Shown here piece after piece: positions 34,781 to 47,028 of a stretch of 64,000 nucleotides of DNA. The stretch lies in NCBI GenBank assembly GCA_021014945.1, contig MU266355.1:124001-188000 (forward strand). Reading direction: 5' to 3'. Numbering within the stretch: the first letter of the stretch is position 1; every line of letters begins with the position of its first letter. The notes beneath the pieces are model-generated. The model saw nothing but the letters and a program-made list of their open reading frames with translations, was not told the DNA's origin and searched no databases. Both the position numbers and the translations under genes were made by a program. Origin of the DNA: Leucogyrophana mollusca (lineage: Eukaryota > Basidiomycota > Agaricomycetes > Boletales).

Positions 34781-34835
34781 TGTATCCGCGGTCATGAGGC
34801 AAACGTGAACGGCATCGGAGTGTATCCGTGGTCAT
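34781..34835 (+). repeat. Spaced direct repeat in the GH79 promoter
   Basis: TGTATCCGCGGTCAT at 34781-34795 recurs as TGTATCCGTGGTCAT at 34821-34835, 40 bp apart with one mismatch. Position 85-140 bp upstream of the GH79 start suggests a paired regulator site; this is inference. Confidence 0.5.
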
Positions 34836-34854
34836 TTCGGCTCTCCTTCCACAA

Positions 34855-34861
34855 TATATAA
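34855..34861 (+). promoter_or_regulatory. TATA box of the GH79 gene
   Basis: TATATAA lies 59 bp upstream of the GH79 start codon, a plausible spacing for a TATA element with a short 5' UTR. Confidence 0.55.
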
Positions 34862-34919
34862 CGATCTCATGCTGTCACCCTGAACAGTCTCCACCTATCT
34901 CAACTTTTTACGTCGAAAA

Positions 34920-36945
34920 ATGCCCCGGTTGTCTCAGCAGATGCAGAGGCTCGCTCAGCTCGTCGCGTTGGCTTCTCCGATCGTGTCTGCTATTGATGTG
35001 ACTATCCCGATCACAGCGCCCAATGCTGCACCTACAGTATCGCCGAATCTCGTCTCTCTCTCCATTGAGCAAGACAGATGGATAGATTGGGCTGGAACTG
35101 CAGAACCCAACCAGTTTTTCTACAATGCCCTTGACAATCTTGTGCAGATTAGTCGCGCATCGCCTTGGATCAGAATTGGCGCCGACTCTGAGGACCACAC
35201 GCTTTTCAGTTACGACGTTGAAGTTTGTGCTTCCCATACGGCTGATGTCACGTGCTAACTATATTCTGCTAGTATGAGGAAGACATCTTCCCTGCATCAA
35301 CGGCAATAACGCCGTACCCTGAAGCCACTAACATCACTGTCGGGTCGCGTTTCTATGATATCATTTCTCACCTTCCAGCCGGTAAGGTCTCGTCATTCCG
35401 CCAGCCTACCTTCTATTCACAGAAAATCCCAGGTACTCACGTACACTGGGGTGTCAACTTGGGACAGTACAATATCACTGCTACCTATCTGGAGACAACC
35501 GCCCTTGTTGCCGCCTTCAATTCCCCAGCAGTCAAGGATGCTGGTATAACCCTCGATTTTATCGAGGTTGGCAACGAAGCCGATTTGTACGCAAATAATG
35601 GCGCCAGAAACAGCAGCTGGAACATATATGAATACGTAGACCAGTGAGCTCGCCGCCCCATTGCTTGTCGATATGCTGAAACTAAACAAACCGACAGGTG
35701 GACTTCGTTCGCGACCAATGTCTCTGCGACTGCAGGGCTTTCCGCTTCGTCTTATACGAAACTCATTGGCTGCGCGTTCGCGGGTTCTTCTCACAACGAT
35801 CTCCAAGGGTTTTCCCCTCAAGCGGCTTTTGCTGATGGTCTCCTGGATTCAACCCCCGGTCGGTTGATTAGGACGTGCGTCCTCGATTGATAGCATGCGT
35901 CTATCTTAAGCTGATAGCTTGGCTCCCAAAAGTATCTCTCAACATCAGTATAGTGGGTCGTTCTGCACGGGCGGAGGAGCGGTGCTTCAGGATCTGATGA
36001 CAAAGAGTTACATTCGCGGCAATATCACTGTCTTCACTCCCGATATCAATGCTACCCACATGGAGGGGCTGGATTACATCCTTGGCGAAACAAACAGTAT
36101 GTGTAGTGCTACTTACTTGAGCTTTATTCTGACGGTCACTCCAACAACAGGCATGAGTTGCCACGGTGCTCCTGGTGGGTACTTCTAATACTTATGTGAT
36201 TTCAAAGCCCCTGTCAACACGAGCTCAACATTGCTGGTTTCAGACGTAAGTAACACTGCGGGAGCTGCGCTCTGGTTACTCGACTATTCATTGTTTGCAT
36301 CGCAAGTCGGTATAAGTCGCCTCCACTTCCACGAGGGAGTTGGTTACAAGTATAACCTGGTTCGTGCTGCTGTGTATCAATCAGGAGGTCGTTTATCTGA
36401 CAAGGTTGCAGATCCAGCCCGTGACGCTGAACTACTCCATTCTGGATGGGTCACCAATCGCCCCTCTGGCCCCCCACGTTCAACCTCCATACTATGGGGC
36501 GATCATCGCCGCCGAAGCCATAGGCGCAACTGGAACCGCGCAAGCAATCGAGTTAGCTATCAACGAGACTGACGTATCTGGCTATGCTCTGTTCGAGTAT
36601 GGTAACCTCGCACGAGCTGTGTTCATCAACACTGTGGCCTATCTCCCTGGTGATGCAACAAGGACCTCGACTCATATCGATTTATCATTCACCGGCTACG
36701 GGGCTTCAACCCAGATGACGATCAAGAGACTTAATATTGGGTGCGTATCACCCTACCTGATACGACATCACTTGCTCACGTATTCGTCCAGGTATGCCAA
36801 TGATACGTCAGGTTTGACCTGGGGAGGTCAAACTTACGAAACCAGTGACGCCCGAGTGAGCGGGCAAGAGGTTGTGGAGACAGTACCAGTTAGCGCTGGG
36901 GTGGACATCCAGGAGACCGAAGCTATTCTGGTTCAATTTTTGTGA
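34920..36945 (+). CDS. Secreted GH79-family glycoside hydrolase (beta-glucuronidase-like)
   Basis: About nine exons join without a break. A signal peptide (MPRLSQQMQRLAQLVALASP, cleavage near VSA) leads to an IDVTIPITAP start. The TIM-barrel part contains WIRIGADSEDHTLF, HVHWGVNLGQYN, and the acid/base motif FIEVGNEADLY. Further on come ISQHQYSG, the likely nucleophile in YILGETNSMSCHG, and the C-terminal GH79C beta domain (YGAIIAAEAIG ... YALFEYGNLARAVFIN). Several NxT/S sites suit a secreted glycoprotein. Family members in basidiomycetes remove (4-O-methyl)glucuronic acid from proteoglycans. The stop lies 18 bp from the stop of the convergent NPT1 gene. Confidence 0.92.
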
Positions 36946-36963
36946 ACAGTTTTTACGAACTCA

Positions 36964-38683
36964 TCAAGTCAATATACCATAGCGTCGCTTGACGCTTTCG
37001 ACTGTTGCTCTATCGCCGGTATTCTAAAAAATGGTCAGAAAAAATTGTTCAGCGGCTTGCAATGTTAATCTCACCTTGGTAAGCTCGTCACTTATCTTCA
37101 CGCATTCCTTGCCATCTATAGTTCCCAGCTTGATGACCATGTTGAGCGCCCTACTTTTGTCTTTCCCTCCACTGGACAATGTCTTAAAGTCATTGGTCAG
37201 GAACGTCCCAATACCGAACGAGCCTGAAATGTATAAATCCGTTAGGCAAGGTAACGCGTAAAAATGGTCACTTGAACAAACTGACATGAAAATCCGAGCT
37301 CATCGCATTGTTCCTTCAATTTCAAAGCCTTTTCCACGTCGAGCGCATCGGAGAATATAATACTCTTCGTGCTAATATCAATGCCTAGGTCCTCGTACAT
37401 CTTTTTGGCCCTTGGGGCAAAAACGAAAGGATCTCCAGAATCTTGTCTTAAGGTTTTCCAGTGATGAGCGCGGTCTTTGTCAAATTCCTGACAAGGAGTC
37501 GTCTTAATGCAGTGTCCCAGGGGTGACCAACTTACGCACTTTATAAAAGACCTCGGTAGAAAAGGTATCGGTCAAAGTGATTTGAAGATGTTTGGGATAG
37601 ACTTGCTCCCAGCGCTTGAGTGCCATAGTGCTGGCCCCGTCATAACCTTCTATGGCGGCGACCTAATGGGCAAATCATCGTAGGAATACGCTCAGGGAAA
37701 CAGTGAAGACGCACCCCCATGAACCACTCGCTTAAACACGGCATCAGCATATACGGGATATGCTGACGGCAAGAAACCTACTGGGCAATGGTGCCAATCG
37801 GTGGGACCCCATACTTGCGGGCAAAATATGCCTGGGTCACGTTACTCTTCTGACGAGATCTTCGCATGTCTATAGGTATGGTAGCTCACATTGCTGGTTC
37901 CGGCAAATTTTCCCTTGCCTTGGTTACCCTTCGATGCACGGATGATGGCAGACATGACAAGCTCCTGAGTGCGAAGCGATCGCCGGCGTCTGGTGCCAAA
38001 TTCGCTGAAAGTACACCCTGCTCTTAGTAGAGCCTGAGCTTTACTAAATGCATTCTCTGTAGGGCGGTTTGTCGATGAATCGATAGCCCCGGTGTCAAAG
38101 AGCGCACCATCTTGCCCATCGTAGCTCCAGTCCGTGGAGCCAATACGAAAGTATAACTCGCTGAGACAAGCCATCAGAGGTACCTCCCACAGGATCGTCT
38201 CCCTCCATGGACCTCTAGCTTCAATGTCAACTTTTCCGTGGTTTCCATCTGGCGAAACTGGGGTGAAGGTGACAGTGACTTGCTCTGGCTTAAACCGATA
38301 TTCCTTAAGAAAGGTCAAATATTCGGCTGTGAAATAAGGACATGTTTCCCCTAGCCATGACTGTTCCTCGGGAGTCAAAGCAACGTCGGAAAAGGCTCAT
38401 AGAAACATTTAGGATGCGTCAGGGAGAGGAAGGGTGAACCTCACCAGAAATTGCCTCTCGAAATGCGTCTATACATGCCCGAGGAAAGTATACGTCTTTA
38501 TCACGATGGGTGAACCGATAGGCGCCGGCTACGTTTGGATAATGGTGGAGGACAGCTTGTTGCATCGTAAACTAGATGTCATCTATGGGGAGATTGGCTA
38601 GAGGCATTGAATGAGATGATTCGCACCTTGTACAGATCGGTGTCTAGGATGGATGGCATGAGATACTGGATACTCTGGTCCAT
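36964..38683 (-). CDS. NPT1: Nicotinate phosphoribosyltransferase
   Basis: Nine exons: 38627-38683, 38445-38571, 37890-38395, 37782-37831, 37715-37730, 37540-37662, 37286-37487, 37075-37223 and 36964-37023. The start MDQSIQYLMPSILDTDLYKF is typical. Other family blocks are [67 protein letters not shown], and SCSFGIGTFLTND. The C-terminus reads NTGDRATVESVKRRYGILT. The enzyme makes nicotinate mononucleotide from nicotinate and PRPP in the NAD salvage pathway. Exon 5 has only 16 nt yet encodes the conserved HEWFMG segment together with its neighbours. Confidence 0.95.
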
Positions 38684-38888
38684 GGCGAGAGGTGGGGCGG
38701 GTTGGGTTCTGTATCGCGATAAGTGAGTGGTTATTCTTGAGAAGGGGTGCCTTACTAAAGACCTACACGGGAATTGAAGCTATGTAACTGTTAGTCTGAG
38801 TATGTATTATTAATGTAACAGTGCGGCCAGACGCGTCGCGTGTAATAGATCTACTTCAGGCTTCAGTGTTCTTTGGCTTAGTGTATTC
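38684..38888. promoter_or_regulatory. Shared divergent promoter region (NPT1 / RRP41)
   Basis: Only 205 bp lie between the two divergent start codons. A 16-bp AT-rich block (about 38800-38820) is the only notable composition. Confidence 0.4.
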
Positions 38889-39784
38889 ATGGTATGTTTC
38901 TGTGGGCTGACTGTGCGCCAAGTGCTCATTCATTGATCTCCTAAGGGTTCCAGAGTAGAAATTCTAAACGACGGCGGCTTTCGTTCTGATGGTCGACGGC
39001 AGTATGAACTCCGTGACATCAGCATCGATTTTTCGCTGCAGGGCACGGCGGATGGCTCTGTCACTATTCACCATGGTCTTACACAAGTCCTAGTTTCTGT
39101 CTTTGGTCCTCGCGAAGCCAAATCACGCGCACAGACGATCCACGATCGGGCGAATATCAATGTCGAGGTTAACATAGCAGCGTTCAGCACCGGAGAGCGC
39201 AGAAAACGCTCTCGTGGAGACAAGTGAGTCTCCAGGCTGTGGATTGCATGTACATTCGTAATGCATGCTTCACCTCCAGACGGATATTGGAGCTAGCTTC
39301 AACAATCAAATCTACGTTTGAACCTGCGATCCAGACGCATCTGTATCCTCGTTCTCAAATAGACGTATTCATACAAATCCTTCAGTTGGACGGCGGCCTT
39401 TTGCCTGCCTGCATCAATGGCACCACGTTGGCTCTCGCCGCAGCAGGCATACCGCTTTTCGACTTCGTCTGCGCGATCACAGGAGGGGTTCACTCTGCAT
39501 CCCCCATGCTAGACCTCACGACCCTAGAAGAAAATGACATCCCGCATATAACGGTCGCGATGATGCCAAAGACAGAGCGGGTGACGCTGGTAACAATGGA
39601 GACCCGCCTGCACGTCGACAGATTTGAGGAAATATTCGGGTTAGCCGTCGATGCAGGGAAGGTGATTCACAAGGAGATGAAGTTAGCTGTGCAAGCAAGA
39701 ACGAGTTCTTTGGTGTCTTCACTTGGGGTAGGTTCAAAGCCGGAGGGAGACAGGGGAATGGCTATGGAGTTGGACGATTCGTAA
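38889..39784 (+). CDS. SKI6: Exosome core subunit RRP41/SKI6
   Basis: The start codon alone (38889-38891) ends exon 1, directly followed by a GT donor. Exon 2 is 38946-39223 and exon 3 39280-39784. The product starts GSRVEILNDGGFRSDGRRQY after the Met, the family signature. It continues with the RNase PH fold: DGSVTIHHGLTQVLVSVFGP, ARANINVEVNIAAFS-like, YPRSQIDVFIQILQLDGGLL, and ALAAAGIPLFDFVCAITGG. Rrp41 forms part of the six-membered ring of the RNA exosome for 3'-5' decay and processing. The assignment of the first intron depends on the conserved N-terminus and the lack of another suitable ATG. Confidence 0.92.
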
Positions 39785-39828
39785 TGAGCTTACAGTCCCT
39801 CTTTCATCTGTCTTGGTACATCCTTCTA

Positions 39829-40740
<912 letters not shown>

Positions 40741-41032
40741 CGCAGGGAAAGACTTGGGATCGGATATAGAGTGCAGAAAGCAATGCTAGGTAGAGATCAA
40801 GATCATAGGCAACCCGAACAGCATGCACATGTATCAGAGTTCGGTCACCGAACTTTGGTGGGAGACTCTCATTCTCTTCGCGCCCCGGGAGTTGCTTATG
40901 TCATACCACCGTGTGGATAATAATAGGTATTAATAATAAATTAGGTCCCGGTATTTTCCTCTTCGTTTTTCTCAAACCACCTTCAGCTTTTCCTCCTTCC
41001 TCTGTGTTTTAGACTAGAGCCTTCTCCTCGCA
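40741..41032. promoter_or_regulatory. Shared divergent promoter region (TRM8 / citrate synthase)
   Basis: These 292 bp separate divergent starts. A CT-rich tract at about 40950-41012 runs up to the citrate synthase start, typical of strongly expressed basidiomycete genes. Confidence 0.45.
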
Positions 41033-42941
41033 ATGGCTGCATCTCTTCGTTCTGCTTTCAAAGTCGTAAGTATACATGTCCATCATCCTCGTGTTGATGC
41101 CTCCAAAAAATCTGACTTCTCGCTGCTAGTCACGTTCTCCATTTTTTGGCATTTCCTCGGCCCGATTCTCTTCGACCGCGGTAAAACAGCCAACACTCAA
41201 AGAACGCTTGTCTGAGCTCATTCCTGCAGAAATAGAAAAAGTAGCTTTGCTTCGCCTTCTTCCGTCTGGTTCTGTTCTTATTCTGCCTAGGTGAAGCAAA
41301 TTCGCGCCGAGCATGGCAAAAAAGCATTCGGTCCCGTAACGGTCGATCAGCTATACGGGTGAGTTCACGTCCTCTTATATGTCGCGGCGGTTTGCTGAAA
41401 CATTGCCCAAGGGGGATGCGAGGTCTTCCTGCGCTCATCTGGGATGGCTCTGTACTGGATGCGGGTTTGTGTTCCACTACGTCATAGTTGGCGTTAGTAT
41501 CTGACACCGGTATTGTTTTGCATTTTTTATTTTATTTTAGAGGAGGGTATTCGGTTCCGGGGAAAGTCGATTCCGGAGTGCCAGGAGTTGCTCCCCAAGG
41601 CGCCTGGCGGGTCCGAGCCTCTTCCTGAGGCTCTCTTTTGGCTTCTTGTTACTGGCGAGGTGCCTACGCAGGAGCAGGTCACCGAACTATCTAAGGACTG
41701 GGCAGCTCGTGCGGCAATCCCGGAGTTTGTGGAGGAAATTCTTGACCGATGCCCTCCGACGCTTCACCCCATGAGCCAATTTAGTTTGGCCGTCACCGCG
41801 GTATGGCTTTAGCAAATGTTGGCGTGCTGAAGCTCATCCTTGTCTGCCAGCTAAACCACGACTCGGCTTTTGCGAAAGCTTATCAGGATGGCGTGTCAAA
41901 GAAGGAGTACTGGGGCCCAACTTTTGAGGATTCAATGGACCTGTGCGTATTCTGTGTTTCCGTTATGGGGAACGGGACTGACGAGCATGGTGGTCACTAG
42001 GATTGCTAAGCTTCCCAACATTGCAGGCCGCATCTACCGCAATGTTTTCGGCCAAGGAAAGCTACCAGCGATTGACCCGTCCAAGGATTACTCACATAAC
42101 CTTGCAACTCTTCTCGGTTTTGGCGACAATGAAGCATTTGTGGAGCTGTTACGCCTGTATATCACCATCCACAGGTAAGTCATCGAGCACACAACTACGT
42201 TTGGAGGCTAACGTCACCGCTCCACAGTGACCACGAAGGTGGTAATGTGTCGGCGCACACTGGCAAGCTCGTTGGCTCAGCACTGTCAGACCCATTCCTT
42301 GCGTTTGGTGCGTCTCTGAACGGTCTCGCTGGGCCTCTCCACGGGCTTGCAAACCAGGAGGTGCTCCTTTGGCTGCGCAAGATGCAGTCAAAGATTGGCG
42401 AAAACGCCAGTGATGAAGCCGTGAAAGAGTATGTCTGGTCGACATTGAAGGGCGGGCAGGTTGTGCCTGGATATGGCCACGCTGTACTACGCAAGACCGA
42501 TCCTCGCTACACCGCCCAGCGCGAGTTCGCTCTGAAGCACTTGCCTAATGACCCGCTGTTCACGCTCGTGGGCCAGATTTACAATATTGTCCCCGACATT
42601 TTGCTCGAGGTGCGTGGCAACACAGGTTCTGGTGTAATTGTACTCATCTAGGTTTCAGGCTGGGAAGGCGAAGAACCCGTGGCCAAATGTTGACGCTCAC
42701 TCTGGTGTCTTGCTTACACACTACGGCTTGACGCAGATGCAGTTCTACACCGTCCTCTTCGGTGTCTCTCGTGCTTTCGGCGTTGCTGCTCAGTTGATAT
42801 GGGATCGTGCCCTTGGTGCTCGTGAGTGACTACTACTTCGTTGGCTAGATTGTGTGACTGATGATATTGCATTTAGCTCTGGAGAGGCCCAAGTCATACT
42901 CCAGCGAAGCTATTCAAAAGATGTTCCGGGATCGGTCTTGA
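41033..42941 (+). CDS. CIT1: Mitochondrial citrate synthase
   Basis: About nine exons. The mitochondrial presequence [20 protein letters not shown] is split by the first intron. The family blocks are: [67 protein letters not shown] with the first catalytic His, and [16 protein letters not shown] further catalytic His lies in GVLLTHYGL. The enzyme condenses oxaloacetate and acetyl-CoA in the mitochondrial matrix. The C-terminal exon begins [14 protein letters not shown] and ends at 42941. No anomalies. Confidence 0.97.
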
Positions 42942-44159
42942 GTGACGTGATACCATATGTTTAGTTATGTTTTTACCTGATCATTATGTTGCTCGAACCA
43001 TGGTTAGGCACATTAATATAGACACTACACCAGAACAGTCTGGTCATTCCCGACTCCTACGTACACAGGACATTTAAGTGGGTCCAAAATGTTACCAGAT
43101 CGCGGAGACTTCTGGGTGATTGGAAGAAGGACGTTCCCATCCCCCATCCCCCTCCCCGCGCAAATCCCAGTGCCTCAACGACCTCTGACGTTGACACGCC
43201 TGTCCTTCACTGCTACGCGCTGACCTCCGCAGTCCACCCACCGGCCTTCACTGCGCACACGCACGCGCGTCCATCCCACACGCTCACGCAGGCGCTTTGA
43301 TCGTATGCGCGCACGCGGCACAGCTGCCTGCTCTCGGCTCATACATGCCTGCCTTCTAATGGGCAGATGCAGACACCTCGATCACAGCGGACAGGTACTA
43401 CTCGATCCCGGTGGACTGGACACACGGATGCTATCGGGCAGAGCCAGAGGACGAGGCATCGTTGTGTCACAGGTAGGTCTCATGTCGCATAGACGACATA
43501 GTCGACGCTGACGTAGTGCTGATGCTGACTTCATATACCCAAGTCACTCCCCGACGCCCACACTCGCTTCTCCTTCGTGCGGCACGTTTAGCTATCGCCA
43601 ACACGCGCTGCCTCAAAGTTTCACGTTACCGACTTCTTTGTGCCTGCAGACCACGTCGCCCAGTGAGCGTCCCCTCCGAGTTCCGTCAGTGTCTCCATCA
43701 CCTCCTCCACACATCTCTCGCCCACGTTCACTCGGTCCTGGTTTCCAAAACTATCCTGGTTCCAATTGCTAGGGAGTTGGACCTGCCCAGCATCTCTCTC
43801 CGTGACCTTACTACCCCGTTTGCCAGGCCTTCATTGCACACTAAATCCAATAGAAACGTCATCACGCTCGGTACACCATTCGCGCACGTTCTAGGACTCT
43901 CAACCGCCCTGCGGCCCACCTCACCCTCAGTCTCCTCCGCTGCTTGGTCACTCACCACCTGGGGACGGGCATTGGCGATACGATCCCGCATTTGTAGTGA
44001 TGCGCCGGGCTCAGCTTGAAGCTCATGCGTCCACTTTCCTTGCCCATGCGTCTCCTGTACAGAGTCTCCACCAGTTCCCACCCACGCACATCACCCAACT
44101 CCTGCCCACGCGCTCAGCCCCCATGAGCATGATCACCACCGCCGACCACCTCTCCCCAC

Positions 44160-44290
44160 GATCATCACCAACAAATCACGACAGCAAGCAAGTCCGCCAC
44201 AATGGAATGCAGGGCGGGGTCGTGTGCCATGGGAGATGGGAGGGACAGGGTGGGCTGAATGACTGTCACTGGGTTAGTGGGCGGTGGTAG
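44160..44290 (-). pseudogene. Decayed fragment related to the DHHC palmitoyltransferase gene
   Basis: On the minus strand this segment shows the intron acceptor and first part of exon 2 of the DHHC gene at 53.5 kb. The shared run reads GTGACAGTCATTCAGCCCAC here against GTCACCGTCATCCAGCCCAC there, followed by a shared GGC-CACGAC-CC-CC-TGCAT pattern after a 5-bp insertion. The reading frame is not kept. The other exons were not found nearby, so it is a partial, old duplication. Confidence 0.5.
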
Positions 44291-45068
44291 CGGGGGACGC
44301 GTCGAGGAAGAAGCCCCGTAGGACGAGAGCGCGGAACCATTGAGTGCGCAGTGAATCGAATGATTATGGGTGACCCAGTGTCTCAGCTTGATTCCCTGTC
44401 CACTGGCTCGGCGCCGGCGTCCTTCCGGCTGCGTTTATACGAGACTAGTCCGATCGCAGTCTCGGGCTGTGATGGGAGGGGCGGGGCGGAAGACTCGGAC
44501 ACGTGCCGGGAGGTTAGAGGTGTTCTCGTCAATGGGGACCAAGGGAGTCCATAAAGTTCTTCATCGACTTCCTCGGAACGCCCAGCACTGAATAATGAAA
44601 AACCGAATGACACCTTCACAATCGTCGATGTATTCACCGGGTCGCACGATCCCTCTCGGCCCATCCTCCTAACCCTCTGCCCATATTACTCGTCACGGGT
44701 GACGTTCTTGGTACAAGACTAGCAAAATTGGGTCGCAGTGTTGTGAACTTTGAAGTGCTGGCACGACCGTTCTGGAAGGAAGCACCTTAGATCTGATTAG
44801 GTCTGCCCATCATGGTCCCAAATCTACCGTTGTCGGAACTGTTCAACCACTTTGTGAGCTCGCAAATGTTCTACACCAGTTTTTTTACTGATCCGAGTTG
44901 GCAGTCCCATTGAATAGTATTCTCTCAATGAGATCTAGTTTTTTGGACACGCTAATTGGATGAAAATGAATAGAGGAAAGCCGATTTGCATTACGAATCC
45001 AAGGAGTCGCGAAATGAAAGCAAAATGTTCTGCACGCATGGCAACTCAGGGCAGTTTTGCGGCGGCAC

Positions 45069-45133
45069 TCGGGCAGTGGGCAATACTGAAAACGTGTCCA
45101 TGCTTGGGCAGTGGGCAATGCTAAAAACGCGTC
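45069..45133. repeat. Two-copy tandem repeat, about 34-bp unit
   Basis: GGGCAGTGGGCAAT-CT-AAAACG-GTCCA occurs at 45069-45098 and again at 45103-45133, with three mismatches. It lies about 180 bp upstream of the HET gene. Confidence 0.7.
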
Positions 45134-45311
45134 CACTTGTGCTGAGCCCGCATTAGCATCCCCCAGCATTTGGCACAAGGTGAGCAGACGCGTTCTGTTG
45201 TGAAAAAGCATTCTGATTTGAACGAGGGCCATCTCCAGACTCCTATCGTTTGCGTTTAACAGCACGGCCAGTCCAAATCTTCCGAAACCGCCCACAGTAT
45301 GTGTGCCAATA

Positions 45312-47028
45312 ATGTCTCGCACTCCTGCTCTTGATCTTTTGTTGGACAGGCGTACTGGTACCATGTACCTTCTGAACACGTCCACCCTTGAGCTCGAACA
45401 GCACCAGCGATCCCCCCCGTACGCTATCCTGTCCCACGTTTGGGGCGAGGAAGAAGTAACTTTTCGCGACATCAACGGACCCGACGCAGTGTGATTGAAA
45501 GGATACGCAAAAATCAAGCGGTGTTGCGCGCAAGCACTCGCGGATGGATACGAATATGCTTGGGTCGATACTTGCTGCATCGACAAAAGCACCAGCGCCG
45601 AACTTCAAGAGGCGATAAACTCCATGTATAGCTGGTACGAGGACGCTGGGGTTTGCTATGCCTACCTCGCCGATGTACCAAGCGACGAGGACCCAGCTGC
45701 CAAAAACTCCGGGTTTCGTAACAGCAGGTACTTCAAGAGGGGATGGACTTTACAAGAGGTCATAGCGCCTGAAATGGTGGAACTCTTCGCAGAGGATTGG
45801 GTCAAGATAGGCACCAAAGCCAGCGAGATGTCTGTGATTGCGGAGGTTACTGGCGTGGACAGGAGAGTCTTGTCAAAAAGCCTATCATTGGAGGAAGTCA
45901 GCGTCGCCAAGAAGATGTCTTGGGCTTCAGAGAGGGAAACGACGAGAGTAGAAGACAGGGCGTACTCATTGATGGGGATTTTCGGGGTTCACATGCCACT
46001 AATCTATGGGGAGGGGGGGCACACATTCATCGGACCCCGGCATGAAATCATCAGGACGTCGAACGACCAGAGCATATTCGCCTGGGGGCTCAAAGACCGA
46101 ACATACCACGGCTTCCTGCTTGCCAGGAAGGAGTGCCTATTGGCTTTATCACCTTCTGCCTTCCGTAACTCCGCCAAAGTCGACCGAATCATGCCCGGCG
46201 ATTTTTTGGGTCTCTTTGCGTCATCCCTATCCAAGGATACATCATACAAACCCCAGTTTTCCATGACCAACAGCGGCATCCAAATTACCCTGCCCACGAA
46301 AACCACTGATTACGGGTACAGGGTGGCGCTTGCCTGCGTCGACACATCGGACACGGAAGGCTGTTTCATTTGGCTCGATCTCGAACTTGGCCGGGACAAT
46401 TTATTTTGCAGAACGAGGATAAATCGCGCTGCAGACACAGAACTTCGTGACGGGTATATATTCAAGGATATGATTATTATTGCCATTTATGTGCGTAAGC
46501 ACAAGCCGAGGTCCCAAGCTAAAAAAACCACCGGAACCCCAGACTAACATATTACCGGAACGGTTCGTTAAATGGTTGTCTCAACCGGAATCACCCATTC
46601 AAATCAACTTGGAATTCTGGTCGGCCATTCAAGAAGGCTTCGTACATTCCAGTCCGCCGCGGGGGTGGCCACATCCACTCAACCCTGTGGACGATAGCTT
46701 TATGTGGACACCATTGGACGGCTTGGAACACATTCTCGCTTTCCGGGATCAGGAAAACAGGGGATTTGTAGTGAGCATAGGGGAGTGGTCGCGTCGTATA
46801 TGTGTCCACGTGACTGTGATCCCCTCTTTCCCCCCCAACGTCGCCATCAAGTATGATCCTCCAGACCATACTTTGGCGGACGGGGCTCGTGGTTGCGAGA
46901 GCGCCCCTGATTGGGCGAGTCGACCTCTGCCGTCCAGGAAGAGGGTGACAGTCTGTCGGCAAGGAGACGTGAAGGGATTGAACATCACCATCGCTGTGCA
47001 CCCCCAACGCCCACAGGTATGTCTGTGA
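45312..47028 (+). pseudogene. HET-domain (heterokaryon incompatibility) gene with an in-frame TGA
   Basis: The first part (start 45312 or 45363) reads MYLLNTSTLELEQ then YAILSHVWGEEEVTFRDI, the start of a HET domain. A TGA at 45492-45494 interrupts the frame. The same frame continues at once: KGYAKIKRCCAQ, GYEYAWVDTCCIDK, LQEAINSMYSWYEDAGVCYA, RYFKRGWTLQEVIAP. A 52-bp intron (46491-46542) then joins to a C-terminal exon reading TNILPERFVKWLS and ending near 47028, or after another intron near 47119. HET proteins trigger cell death when incompatible hyphae fuse. Only one nonsense codon breaks an otherwise clean frame, so the loss is recent, a strain polymorphism, or a sequencing error; readthrough is less likely. 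Confidence 0.85.

Larger units (their letters stand above)
34416..34919. promoter_or_regulatory. Divergent promoter region (ZNF830-like / GH79)
   Basis: These 504 bp separate two divergent starts. Near the GH79 side are a TATA box (34855-34861) and a 15-bp direct repeat described separately. The rest is unremarkable. Confidence 0.5.
42942..45311. other. Gene-poor region with decayed fragments
   Basis: About 2.4 kb separate citrate synthase and the HET gene. The region is GC-rich in its first half and has only short broken frames (for example 43516-44019 plus and 43728-44081 minus). It contains a fragment related to the DHHC gene (near 44.2 kb) and a short tandem repeat (45069-45133), both listed separately. 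No intact gene is supported. Confidence 0.55.

Noticed and set aside
44885..45592. 235-codon minus-strand frame overlapping the HET gene start
   Set aside because: It is partly antisense to the conserved HET block, includes a tandem repeat, and has no recognisable domain.
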